A stretch of DNA of 43,024 bases from an uncultured Shewanella sp. (GTDB lineage Bacteria > Pseudomonadota > Gammaproteobacteria > Enterobacterales > Shewanellaceae). Positions within the stretch are counted from its first letter, which is position 1. Each line of letters starts with the position of its first letter. This document shows, piece by piece, positions 16,674 to 24,653 of the stretch. The position numbers and the translations under genes were made by a program. The notes beneath the pieces were generated by a model, which saw only the letters and a program-made list of their open reading frames with translations, was not told the origin of the DNA and did no database searches. The stretch covers positions 1 through 43,024 of the forward strand of contig NZ_CANLZC010000043.1 in assembly GCF_947495455.1 (NCBI RefSeq). Direction: 5' to 3'.

Positions 16674-17039
16674 TTAAGGTTTAGGTGGGGTAGGAATTAA
16701 TGGCCCTTGATGAGAATGGGGGCCGGGTCCGCCGTGTGGTCCTGGCCCGCCATGTGGTCCTGGTCCATAAGCATATGGTCCAGGTCCATAGGGATGTGGC
16801 GCAACATAGACGACAGGTGCAGGATGAGGCGCAGGCATCGGTGCTGGTGCCACTCTAGGCATAAAAAGTGCGGGTACAGGTAAAGGTATTACCCAAGGTA
16901 CAGGGAGGGGACGTGCATCTGCGTTAATAGAAAAACAAAATGCTACTAGTCCACCTAATATAATGGTTTTAATTAGCGTAAGGGATTTCGATCTCTTATT
17001 GGTCTGTTTTACGCTGTTTACTCTGATTAAATTATTCAT
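16674..17039 (-). CDS. Small secreted Pro/Gly/His-rich repeat protein (PGPHGG type), copy 1
   Basis: No known family is recognised. The protein has 121 residues from the ATG at 17039, which is preceded by GAGG at good spacing. The frame extends to 17108, but that part lacks a ribosome site. A signal peptide (about 1-45, hydrophobic IIILGGLVAFCF-type core, ADA before the likely cut) is followed by a Pro-rich segment (PLPVPWVIPLPVP, APAPMPAPHPAP). The C terminus carries Tyr/His/Gly repeats of the type GPGPHGGPGPHGG and ends PLIPTPPKP. There is no membrane segment in the mature part and no Cys. It is clearly paralogous to the protein encoded at 18690-19046. The His-rich, disordered, exported character suggests metal binding or a matrix role, but this is only inference. 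Confidence 0.65.
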   Translation of the reverse strand: MNNLIRVNSVKQTNKRSKSLTLIKTIILGGLVAFCFSINADARPLPVPWVIPLPVPALFMPRVAPAPMPAPHPAPVVYVAPHPYGPGPYAYGPGPHGGPGPHGGPGPHSHQGPLIPTPPKP

Positions 17040-17515
17040 ATCGCACCTCATGGTTCGGTACCATGACGTATTTATCATGGTCAAGAATGAACACATAAAT
17101 TTCGACATCCATTATTTTAGCAAATAATCTCGAGAAATAATCAATATAAATGTTCTTTTTTATTTTTTTTTGTTGTTTTTTGTTGTTTTTTGTCAACAAG
17201 GATGATGGGTTGCTCATTTTTTGCCAATTGAACAGTCTATGGCTGCTGCATGATGTCTTTCAGACATCATGCCGTTTTTTCTCAGGTTGAATATGAAATG
17301 ATGAAAAGGATGATTTATAAAGTCGGTGGTGATGACTCCAGTGTTTATTCATATGGTGGCATAAGTGTGGAATGAGAAACGCCATAAGTTCATATTTATT
17401 TCGTTATACTATTCCGCATTATCATCGGGCTATAGACAAGATGGAGCGTTTGCTGGTTATGTCGAGGAGCTAGGGTTCAATGCTTAAAAGATTTAGGCGT
17501 TAATAAGGATAAAAA
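17040..17515. other. Intergenic between PGPHGG gene 1 and the YceI-like gene
   Basis: The region contains T-rich low-complexity DNA (TTGTTGTTTTTT repeats near 17160-17200) and an isolated plus-strand terminator at 17248-17280. It should also contain the promoters of both flanking genes. No coding frame is supported. Confidence 0.5.
17248..17280 (+). terminator. Strong intrinsic terminator without an upstream gene
   Basis: GCATGATGTCT, a 3-nt loop, the exact complement and then CG plus six T residues form a classic plus-strand terminator. The nearest plus-strand gene upstream ends more than 1 kb away, so the terminator is orphan. It could end a small RNA transcribed from about 17100-17240. 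Confidence 0.7.
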
Positions 17516-18133
17516 ATGATTAAACAAGGTCTGTTAGCCATTATCATAGTGCTACCACTATCGAGTTGTGTGAGCTGGATAGCGCCTAGTGTGAAAACTG
17601 AATTAATAACGTTACAAGGAGGGCAATATCAGCTTGATAGTACACATGCAGCATTAGTGTTTAAAATTCAACATTTAGGTTTATCAACCTATGTGGGGCG
17701 CTTTAATCAATTTGATGCTGTGCTCAGCTTTGATCCCGATAATATGGCCGCAGCCTCATTACAAGCGACAGTGGCGATTAAGTCTATTGATATTAACAAT
17801 GCTGAATTAGCGGAAACGTTACAAGATGCCACTTGGTTTAACAGCGACCGCTTTTCACAAGCCTTCTTTATTAGCCATACTGTGACGCCATTGTCGCATA
17901 ACCGTTTTCGATTCTCGGGTGATTTGACGTTAAGAGGTGTTACTAAACCAATGACCTTTGATGCGACGTTTCATGGTGGCGCTGATAATTGGATGACAGG
18001 AAAATACACTATTGGTTTTAGCGCTGTAGGTCATATTAAACGTTCTGATTTTGGAATGGACAGTTATATTCCGATTGTCGGTGATGAAGTTAATTTAGAG
18101 ATCTATGCCGAGTTTTTGAAAACGGTTCGTTAA
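17516..18133 (+). CDS. YceI-like lipocalin-fold lipoprotein
   Basis: YceI-domain protein of 205 residues. YceI proteins are periplasmic beta-barrels that bind isoprenoid or similar lipids. Here the export signal ends in a lipobox (LPLSSC, C18), so the protein is predicted to be lipidated rather than free in the periplasm, which is less usual. The YceI fold is recognised from YQLDSTHAALVFKIQHLGLSTYVGRF, LQATVAIKSIDINN, the DATWFNSDRF block, FRFSGDLTLRGVTKPMTF and the C-terminal GDEVNLEIYAEF. An AAGGAT ribosome site precedes the ATG. It lies between two paralogous PGPHGG protein genes of opposite orientation. Whether these act together is unknown. Confidence 0.85.
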   Translation: MIKQGLLAIIIVLPLSSCVSWIAPSVKTELITLQGGQYQLDSTHAALVFKIQHLGLSTYVGRFNQFDAVLSFDPDNMAAASLQATVAIKSIDINNAELAETLQDATWFNSDRFSQAFFISHTVTPLSHNRFRFSGDLTLRGVTKPMTFDATFHGGADNWMTGKYTIGFSAVGHIKRSDFGMDSYIPIVGDEVNLEIYAEFLKTVR

Positions 18134-18689
18134 CCAATAAAGTTAAACGCAACTAAATGCGCTAGAGATATGTCTCTAGCTCATGTCATTTATGGGCTAT
18201 TGGGTGGGGAGGTCGAGCATTGCTTCTTTCTTAGAAACGACTCAGCTAGATTTTAAAGTGTGGATTGGACTGCTTGTGACAGATTTTGTTTTTCATTGTT
18301 TTTCATTGTTTTTCATCAGCTAATGGTGAGCATGATAATCAAATTTTAGTGGAATAAGTAAAAGTAAAATTCAATATCGTTATTAACCATCTAATAAAAT
18401 AGCATTTTTTATAAGTAGCAGGAAATGTGTTTTTATTGCTTACGGCTATTGCTGCAAGATTATTAAATGTGTCATGACGGCTTTACCATATTGAGCTTGA
18501 CGATTTTACTGGTTATGGACAAATTTAAATAATAAGTCGAAAACGGAAAACGGTAATGAAGAGGATTTAGAAAGCTATGTTCAAGTGTTTAAAGTGAGTC
18601 AGATAGCCATGTCATGTTAGCAGTCTGACTCACTTTAAGCTTGATTACTAAACTTTTAAAATAAGGTATTATCTATTCATTGATGTTAT
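18134..18689. other. Intergenic, AT-rich, with hairpins
   Basis: About 560 nt without a supported gene. It holds a hairpin just after the YceI-like gene (GCTAGAGA/TCTCTAGC, 18161-18180), a threefold direct repeat of a GTTTTTCATT-like 10-mer near 18289-18317, and a strong inverted repeat at 18589-18638. Confidence 0.5.
18589..18638. terminator. Inverted repeat downstream of PGPHGG gene 2
   Basis: A perfect 15-bp inverted repeat (TTAAAGTGAGTCAGA and its complement, 20-nt loop) lies 52 nt beyond the stop of the minus-strand gene ending at 18690. T-runs are short, so its terminator function is moderate in confidence. Confidence 0.45.
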
Positions 18690-19046
18690 TTATGGTGGTG
18701 TTGGCACTAATGGCCCTCCATGAGGTCCATGTCCACCATGAGGCCCAGGTCCGCCATGAGGTCCAGGCCCAGGTCCACCATGGGGTCCAGGCCCAGGTCC
18801 ACCATGGGGTCCAGGCCCAGGTCCACCATGGGGTCCAGGCCCGCCATAGGGTCTTGGATAGGGGACGGGAGCCGGAGGTGGAGCAGGATGAGGGACTGGG
18901 TATAGGTAAGGTGCTGGTGCCGGTGGCGGGACAACAATTGGAATAGGTAAAACAAAGGGAAAAGGAAAAGGATGAGCCACTGTTTTTGTTGTAAAACAGA
19001 ATGCTAAGAGCCCATATATGATAATGAATTTGATTAATTTACACAT
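18690..19046 (-). CDS. Small secreted Pro/Gly/His-rich repeat protein (PGPHGG type), copy 2
   Basis: No known family is recognised. From the ATG at 19046 the protein has 118 residues; an upstream ATG at 19094 is possible but would put 16 extra residues before the signal peptide. Residues about 1-25 form a signal peptide (FIIIYGLLAFCF core). The mature protein starts with HPFPFPFVLPIPIVVPPP, continues with Pro-rich YLYPVPHPAPPPAP, and ends with a tandem array of PGPGPHGG octapeptides and the tail PLVPTPP. The signal core (LLAFCF against LVAFCF), Pro block, PGPHGG repeats and PTPP tail make it a paralogue of the protein at 16674-17039. The array is encoded by an exact 24-bp tandem repeat. Function is unknown; surface, metal-binding or structural roles are possible. 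Confidence 0.65.
   Translation of the reverse strand: MCKLIKFIIIYGLLAFCFTTKTVAHPFPFPFVLPIPIVVPPPAPAPYLYPVPHPAPPPAPVPYPRPYGGPGPHGGPGPGPHGGPGPGPHGGPGPGPHGGPGPHGGHGPHGGPLVPTPP
18760..18831. repeat. Three exact copies of a 24-bp coding tandem repeat
   Basis: Units 18760-18783, 18784-18807 and 18808-18831 are identical and each encodes PGPGPHGG on the minus strand. Shorter degenerate units flank them. Exact repetition suggests recent expansion by slippage and possible length variation between strains. Confidence 0.9.
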
Positions 19047-19489
19047 GTTAGCCACGCCCACGCTATAAAACACGATATTATTAAGTATAGTCAATAAAGA
19101 ATAGAGCAGCCTATATAACCAGAATTAGGAATAACGAGTGTCAGAAAATCATTAAATATGACTTTAAATCAAATCGTTATTCTATGTGTTCATTTCTTAT
19201 TGAATTGTTTATTTGTTAAGTGATGATATTTTGTCGATATCTAAGCGAGGGCTGGCATCAAATAACCCGATATTTGTAGAAACCACAATACAGATAAGGG
19301 ATATAATAGCGGTATTTAGCGGCGCAGTTTTAATCCGAGTTTAGTTTATATCAGTTCTAATTATGAGCAACAAAAACGTGCTAGCTTGGGGCTAGCGCGT
19401 TTCAATATATTGATACGAAAAATACTGAGACTGAGGGATTGAGCGAGTGCAACTGAGCCTAATTGGTAATCGATCCCTCATATATCAAT
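19047..19489. other. Intergenic between PGPHGG gene 2 and glpD
   Basis: No gene is supported. A hairpin with a 12-bp stem (AAACGTGCTAGC at 19374-19385 and GCTAGCGCGTTT at 19391-19402, one G-T pair) lies about 90 nt beyond the glpD stop and is a possible glpD terminator. Confidence 0.45.
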
Positions 19490-21043
19490 TTAGCCATATT
19501 TCAACAGAGGTTCAGGGACTACCTTGGGGGACTTATTTGTGAGGTACTCTGCGAGACGTTGCTGTTCGAGATCGCTTAAATATAAGCCTAGTTTACTACG
19601 GCGCCAGAGAATATCTTCTGCGTGTACAGCCCATTCATTGTCAATTAAATAGTCGATTTCTGCGGCATAAAGATCGGCGCCAAAGTGCTCGCCAAGATCG
19701 CTTATCGAAGTTGTGCCAACAAGAAAATTGAGGCAAAGCGTGCCGTAACTGCGCGTCAAGCGGACTAGCATTGATTGAGGCAACCATGGAAAGTGAGTGC
19801 GTAATTGTGTCTCAAATGCTGATTTAAAATCATTGGCATAGGTTGGTACATTATCAAGATTGTCTGCACCTGGCAAGGGTGCATTCGCGGTCCATTTATC
19901 TCCCATATGCTCATAGTAAGGAGTCAGTTTTTTCATAGCTGTTTCGGCTAATTTTCGATATGTGGTTATTTTACCACCAAAAACAGAAAGTAACGGGGCT
20001 TTAGCATTGTCATCTTCAATTTCAACGGTGTAATCACGAGTGATAGTTGAAGCCTTATCAGATTCATCATCACATAAAGGCCTAACGCCTGAAAAGCTGG
20101 AAACGATGTCGTCAGTGCTAATTTGTTTCACAAAATGTTGATTGACGAGTTTAATCAGGTAGTCTTTTTCTTCATTTGAAATGACCACTTTACTGGGATC
20201 GCCCTGATATTCAACATCTGTTGTACCGATAAGTGAGAAGTCGTTATGGTAAGGGATCACAAAAACAATACGTTGATCCTCATTTTGTAGAATATAAGCT
20301 TCTCTTTCATCATGGATTTTAGGCACAATAATGTGACTTCCTTTGATGAGGCGTATTCCATGAGCAGGTTTTAGGTTTAAGCCTTCTTTAATAAATGACG
20401 CAACCCAAGGGCCTGCAGCATTGACTAATCCTTTGGCATAAATACACTTTTTTTCAAGTGTTAGTTTGTTTTCGGTATGAATTTCCCATAAGCCATTTTT
20501 GCGTTTTGCGCTGATGCAGCGGGTTTGAGTGGCAATATTAGCCCCTTTATTACGCGCTTCGATGGCATTGAGAACAACTAGCCTAGCATCATCAACGTAA
20601 CAATCTGCGTATTCAAACCCTTTTTTAATGTTGCTTTTCAGCGGACTGTTTTGGTTAAATTTGATGCTTTTGGAGCCATTGAGTGTTTCTCTTTTACCTA
20701 AAAAGTCATATAAGAATAATCCCGCTCTGATCATCCATGCAGGGCGTAAATGGGGTTGGTGGGGAAGACGAAAGCGAAGAGGCGAGACAATATGGGGGGC
20801 CTTTTTAAGCATGACTTCTCTTTCTTCTAGGGCCTCTTTGACTAATCGAAACTCATAATGTTCTAAGTAACGTAATCCTCCATGAATAAGCTTACTGCTT
20901 GCAGAAGAGGTGGCTTGCGCTAAATCGTTTTGTTCACAGAGAAAGACAGATAAGCCACGTCCGGCTGCATCGGCAGCAATCCCTACGCCGTTAATCCCGC
21001 CGCCAACGATGAATAAATCAACTGCCTCTTGTTTCTTGGTCAT
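19490..21043 (-). CDS. glpD: Aerobic glycerol-3-phosphate dehydrogenase
   Basis: FAD-dependent, membrane-associated enzyme that oxidises sn-glycerol 3-phosphate to dihydroxyacetone phosphate and passes electrons to quinone. It has 517 residues (E. coli about 501). The N-terminal dinucleotide-binding fold VDLFIVGGGINGVGIAADAAGRG, the FAD-family motif SSASSKLIHGGLRYLEH, GLVNAAGPWV, the IGTTDVEYQGDP block and FGGKITTYRKLAE are all present. An AAGGGG ribosome site precedes the ATG. It completes the glycerol pathway begun by glpF and glpK but is separated from them and oriented as a single gene. GlpR-like half-sites cluster upstream at about 21138-21219. Confidence 0.95.
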   Translation of the reverse strand: MTKKQEAVDLFIVGGGINGVGIAADAAGRGLSVFLCEQNDLAQATSSASSKLIHGGLRYLEHYEFRLVKEALEEREVMLKKAPHIVSPLRFRLPHQPHLRPAWMIRAGLFLYDFLGKRETLNGSKSIKFNQNSPLKSNIKKGFEYADCYVDDARLVVLNAIEARNKGANIATQTRCISAKRKNGLWEIHTENKLTLEKKCIYAKGLVNAAGPWVASFIKEGLNLKPAHGIRLIKGSHIIVPKIHDEREAYILQNEDQRIVFVIPYHNDFSLIGTTDVEYQGDPSKVVISNEEKDYLIKLVNQHFVKQISTDDIVSSFSGVRPLCDDESDKASTITRDYTVEIEDDNAKAPLLSVFGGKITTYRKLAETAMKKLTPYYEHMGDKWTANAPLPGADNLDNVPTYANDFKSAFETQLRTHFPWLPQSMLVRLTRSYGTLCLNFLVGTTSISDLGEHFGADLYAAEIDYLIDNEWAVHAEDILWRRSKLGLYLSDLEQQRLAEYLTNKSPKVVPEPLLKYG

Positions 21044-21380
21044 TTATGGCCCCTTAAATGTCTCTGTTGTGTGTTTAATAGAAGTATTGAACTATTTATT
21101 GTCGTCAATGGACTCATTAAGTAAGAGTATAATATAAAATGTTCGCTTTGTTGTGTTTTAATGTTCAATTTAACGTGAAGTAGTGATTTTTTCAATCCAC
21201 TTCGAACTTTTTCGAACATTTATATTGTTGAAGAAAGTGTTTGTTCAAGAAACGTTTGAATTTTATAGGGTCTCGTTTTTAGCAAATGACTAACATGTCA
21301 AAAAATAGGAGTTAATTGTGTCGCTATTTTTGTGTTAGCGTATCGAGATTGTTGATTAGGTGTAGTAGGGAGAAGTGAAC
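21044..21380. promoter_or_regulatory. Divergent glpD / M28 peptidase control region with GlpR-like half-sites
   Basis: The region between glpD and the exported peptidase contains a perfect left half of the GlpR pattern (AATGTTCG, 21138-21145) and TGTTCA at 21162-21167. TTCGAAC sits at 21201 and TTCGAACAT at 21211-21219, with another TTGTTC at 21241. This clustering of TGTTC/GAACA half-sites fits GlpR control of glpD. No coding frame is supported. Confidence 0.5.
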
Positions 21381-22988
21381 GTGGGTCAAAAAATAGTGAT
21401 TAACTTAATAGCGAGTATCATTTTGTTGGCTAATACGGCATTTGCGTCAGAGAATGGCATAGAAGAACAAGTTGATTTGACGCGATATAAGCAAGATCTT
21501 AGTCAATTGGCGAGCGATCGATTTGGTGGAAGAGGGCCCTTATCGGCAGGGGAGAAGTTAACGCTTAGTTATTTAGTCAAACGCTTTAAAGAGATGGGAT
21601 TAGAACCTGGGTTTGCTGATAGTTATTTGCAACCTGTGCCATTGGCTAAAATCACACCAGAAAAGGGAATGTTATTAAAAGTTGGAGGTAGTGTTTTTAA
21701 AAATGGTCGTGATTTTACGGTACGCACAGAGCGTATGGATAAACAGATCAAGCTGGAGCAGAGTGAGCTTGTCTTTGTAGGATATGGTATTAATGCGCCT
21801 GAGTATGATTGGAATGATTATGAAGGGATTGATGTTAAGGGTAAAACAGTCATTATTCTTGTCAATGATCCCGGTTTTGCGACTCAGAATCCTCGATTAT
21901 TTAAAGGCAAGGCTATGACTTATTATGGGCGCTGGACCTATAAATATGAGGAAGCGGCTAGGCAAGGGGCTAAGGCTGCATTTATTGTTCACGAGACTGA
22001 GCCTGCAGCCTACGCTTGGTCAGTGGTTGAAAACTCTAACACGGGGAGCAAGTTTACTTTAGTGGATGATGATGATAATCAAGATAAATTAGCCTTGATG
22101 GGGTGGGTACAAAAAAATGTCGCGATGCAGCTTTTTACTCAAGCTGGGCTTGACTATCATAAAGAAAAAAGGAAAGCCAAAAAAAGAGACTTTAAAGCGC
22201 GTTCATTAGCACTGAAAGCCAATTTAACCTTAAATAATCAAATTGAAAGAGATGAATCTTATAATGTACTGGCTTTGCTACCAGGTCGTCAACGTGCTGA
22301 AGAAATGGCAGTGTTACAAGCGCATTGGGATCATTTAGGCACAGTGATCGATGCTGATGGTAATCAGCATATTTATAATGGCGCAGTGGATAATGCCAGT
22401 GGAGTGGCAGGTGTGCTGGAGTTAGCAGGGATCTTTAAGCGTATGTCACTGAATGAGTCTTTTGAACGTTCGATTTTATTTGCCTCATTTACGGCGGAGG
22501 AAACCGGACTCATTGGTGCTCAACATTTTGCATTAAATCCGCCTGTGCCATCAAAAAATGTGGTGGCTTTTCTCAATATTGATGGCATGAATGTGAATGA
22601 TGAAGTGGGTTATATACTGCGTTATGGCGATGGAGTGTCGACATTAGAGCAGGATTTAGCCATTGCAGCAAAAGCACAAGGTCGAATTGTGAAAGGCGAT
22701 CCGCGTCCAGAAAATGGATTACTGTTTCGTTCTGATCATTTTGCCTTGGCTCAGCAAGGTATTCCTGGATTATTGTTTATGAGTTTGGGTGATACGGATC
22801 CTGATTATATTGCACATAAATACCATACTGAGAAGGATGATTTTTCATCAAACTGGTCACTCGGTGGCGTGAAGCAAGATTTGGGGCTGATCGGCAGTAT
22901 ATTAGCTAAATTAGCCAATAATAATGATTGGCCTAAATGGATAGAAGCGTCAGATTTTAAAAAACGGCGTGCTGAAGAGGGTCGTTAA
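21381..22988 (+). CDS. Exported M28-family zinc peptidase
   Basis: Predicted secreted or periplasmic aminopeptidase-type enzyme of about 535 residues with a signal peptide ending near TAFAS. Residues about 130-270 look like a PA-type insert (FVGYGINAPEYDWNDYEGIDVKGKTVIILVNDPG is characteristic). The M28 metal ligands and catalytic acids are visible, numbered from the upstream GTG: H317/D319 (AHWDHLG), bridging D339 (GAVDNASG), catalytic E375 with E376 (TAEETG), D403 (NIDGMN) and H484 (HKYHTEKD). Two GTG codons compete for the start. The one at 21381 sits 8 nt from AGGGAG and is preferred over 21375, which is only 2 nt away. It is a stand-alone gene diverging from glpD. Its substrate specificity cannot be read from the sequence. 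Confidence 0.85.
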   Translation: MGQKIVINLIASIILLANTAFASENGIEEQVDLTRYKQDLSQLASDRFGGRGPLSAGEKLTLSYLVKRFKEMGLEPGFADSYLQPVPLAKITPEKGMLLKVGGSVFKNGRDFTVRTERMDKQIKLEQSELVFVGYGINAPEYDWNDYEGIDVKGKTVIILVNDPGFATQNPRLFKGKAMTYYGRWTYKYEEAARQGAKAAFIVHETEPAAYAWSVVENSNTGSKFTLVDDDDNQDKLALMGWVQKNVAMQLFTQAGLDYHKEKRKAKKRDFKARSLALKANLTLNNQIERDESYNVLALLPGRQRAEEMAVLQAHWDHLGTVIDADGNQHIYNGAVDNASGVAGVLELAGIFKRMSLNESFERSILFASFTAEETGLIGAQHFALNPPVPSKNVVAFLNIDGMNVNDEVGYILRYGDGVSTLEQDLAIAAKAQGRIVKGDPRPENGLLFRSDHFALAQQGIPGLLFMSLGDTDPDYIAHKYHTEKDDFSSNWSLGGVKQDLGLIGSILAKLANNNDWPKWIEASDFKKRRAEEGR

Positions 22989-23137
22989 AAACAGCATGAA
23001 TACTTTTGAGGATGCTCAATAGCGAGTATTGAATCGTTTCAACATCGACTTTGATTTCGTAATCAAACATTATCATCTTGTGATAATATAAAATGAAATG
23101 GGCAGTAAATAGCCTCTGTCCATTTGTCCGTTGACAA

Positions 23138-23509
23138 TTATAATAACCAATGACCTAAGATGATTGCCCATGTGATCCCACATAAGACTAAACTCATAAA
23201 AACAGCCGCAGAGGCAATATCTTTTGCTTGACCACTTAACGCGTGGTGTTCACTGCCGACTCTATCGACAACAGCTTCAACGGCTGAATTGAGTAATTCT
23301 GTGATCAGCACAATGAAAATGGTTATGATCAGCAAAAGCTTTTCGATGATGGAGACATTAATCAGCAGCGCCGTAGGCAGTAAAATAATGGCAAGCACTA
23401 ATTCTTGTCTAAAAGCGGCTTCATTTTTCCATGCTGCTGCGAGTCCTTTCATTGAGATCCTTGTTGCTTTAACGATACGTGTCATACCTTGTTTATTGCC
23501 CGGTTTCAT
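23138..23509 (-). CDS. dgkA: Diacylglycerol kinase
   Basis: Small integral-membrane kinase of 123 residues (E. coli 122). It phosphorylates diacylglycerol to phosphatidic acid, recycling lipid produced during envelope-glycan synthesis. It has three membrane helices (about 36-54, 57-74 and 100-120). The family motifs are KNEAAFRQE (E30), the active-site segment ELLNSAVEAVVDR (E71, N74, E78) and KDIASAAVFM. An AAAAAGG ribosome site precedes the ATG. It stands alone between the exported peptidase and the DNA ligase. Confidence 0.93.
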   Translation of the reverse strand: MKPGNKQGMTRIVKATRISMKGLAAAWKNEAAFRQELVLAIILLPTALLINVSIIEKLLLIITIFIVLITELLNSAVEAVVDRVGSEHHALSGQAKDIASAAVFMSLVLCGITWAIILGHWLL

Positions 23510-23772
23510 AACAGCCTTTTTAAATATTGGTAATGTGAATATTTCATTAAGAATAACAAATTTAGGTCTTACTGGGAAAAATTAAGCCATTAAGGGGTTA
23601 AGTGGCGAGAGTAGGGCATAAAAATCAGTTGAATACCAATTTGGTTCATACTTATTGAAGAACCCGCTAAAAATAGCTTTAATCAATATGACGAAAAAGA
23701 GCAAAGATTAATCTTGATGACCGTACTATTCTTGTTAATTAGATTGGTTGATGATCAGGGAATGAACACAAG

Positions 23773-24651
23773 ATGATTAAAGTATTATTTCTGTCGATAG
23801 CCCTGTTTTACACCATTTCGCTTGCAGCCAATGAAAGCAGCGCGCTTGAGGTTAATAAATCGGCTTGGCGTCCACCCATTCAATTGGCAACAGAGTTAAA
23901 AGGGTCGATCGAAATTGCAGATTATCTTGTCAGTGAAAAACTCGATGGTATAAGAGGCTACTGGACGGGAGTCGATTTTTATACTCGTACTGGCAAGCGG
24001 ATCTCAGTCCCTGCTTGGTTCAGCGAGGATTTTCCTTCCTACCCGTTAGACGGTGAATTGTGGTTAGGACGGGGAAATTTTCATAAAATGCTCAGTGTGA
24101 TCAAGCAGAGTCAAGCCGATCCACAATTATGGCAGTCAGTTCGATTTATGGTTTTTGACTTACCCACTTTCAAGGCTCCTTTTGAGGAGCGCTATGCTCG
24201 CATGTTGTCATCGCTGACAGCACGTTCTCCCTATTTAAAGGTCATTCCACAGTTCAGTGTGGACTCTCAAGCTCAGCTGAACACATTATTAGATGAAGTG
24301 TTGGCTAAAGGCGGTGAAGGGTTAATGTTGCATCATAAAGAAGCCCTATATAAAGTGGGCAGGAGTTCGCAAATAGTTAAACTCAAGCCCCTTTATACTG
24401 GGAGTGCTAAAGTGGTGGGGTATCAGGCTGGAAAAGGGCGTTTTAAAGGTATGATGGGGGCGTTAGTTCTGCAGCTTCCCACTGGGCAAGAGTTCAAATT
24501 AGGAACAGGTTTTAATGATGCACAAAGAATGCATCCACCTAAAATAGGATCCCAAGTCAGTTATGAATACCGAGGTCTCACTCATAAGGGGATCCCCCGT
24601 TTTGCTAGCTTTATTCAAGAAGGGACTGGAAAAATCCATGACAAGGAATAA
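23773..24651 (+). CDS. ligE: Periplasmic ATP-dependent DNA ligase (LigE type)
   Basis: Minimal ATP-dependent DNA ligase of 292 residues with an N-terminal signal peptide (about 1-19, ending SLAAN), so it is expected to act outside the cytoplasm. The adenylation domain shows motif I EKLDGIRGYW (lysine K56 takes the AMP), DGELWLGRG (E95), FMVFDLP, motif IV GGEGLMLH (180-187) and motif V VKLKP. The OB-fold follows (about 208-292, GSAKVVGYQAGKGRFKGMMGAL). There are no zinc-finger or BRCT additions, as expected for LigE. In other species these enzymes have been linked to competence and to extracellular DNA in biofilms. It is 2 nt upstream of the phosphatase gene, so the two are probably co-transcribed. 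Confidence 0.9.
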   Translation: MIKVLFLSIALFYTISLAANESSALEVNKSAWRPPIQLATELKGSIEIADYLVSEKLDGIRGYWTGVDFYTRTGKRISVPAWFSEDFPSYPLDGELWLGRGNFHKMLSVIKQSQADPQLWQSVRFMVFDLPTFKAPFEERYARMLSSLTARSPYLKVIPQFSVDSQAQLNTLLDEVLAKGGEGLMLHHKEALYKVGRSSQIVKLKPLYTGSAKVVGYQAGKGRFKGMMGALVLQLPTGQEFKLGTGFNDAQRMHPPKIGSQVSYEYRGLTHKGIPRFASFIQEGTGKIHDKE

Positions 24652-24653
24652 AA

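Noticed and set aside
16290..16700. Two 75-codon frames on opposite strands between the lipoprotein and PGPHGG gene 1
   Set aside because: They lack ribosome sites, recognisable motifs and coding-like composition, and one overlaps the end of the real gene.
18760..18831. Possible CRISPR-like repeat array
   Set aside because: The 24-bp units are directly adjacent without spacers and encode a peptide repeat in frame.
18680..18946. Plus-strand 88-codon frame with HHGVQAQ repeats
   Set aside because: It is the complement of the PGPHGG tandem repeat. The minus-strand frame has a signal peptide and a full-length paralogue, so that strand is the coding one.
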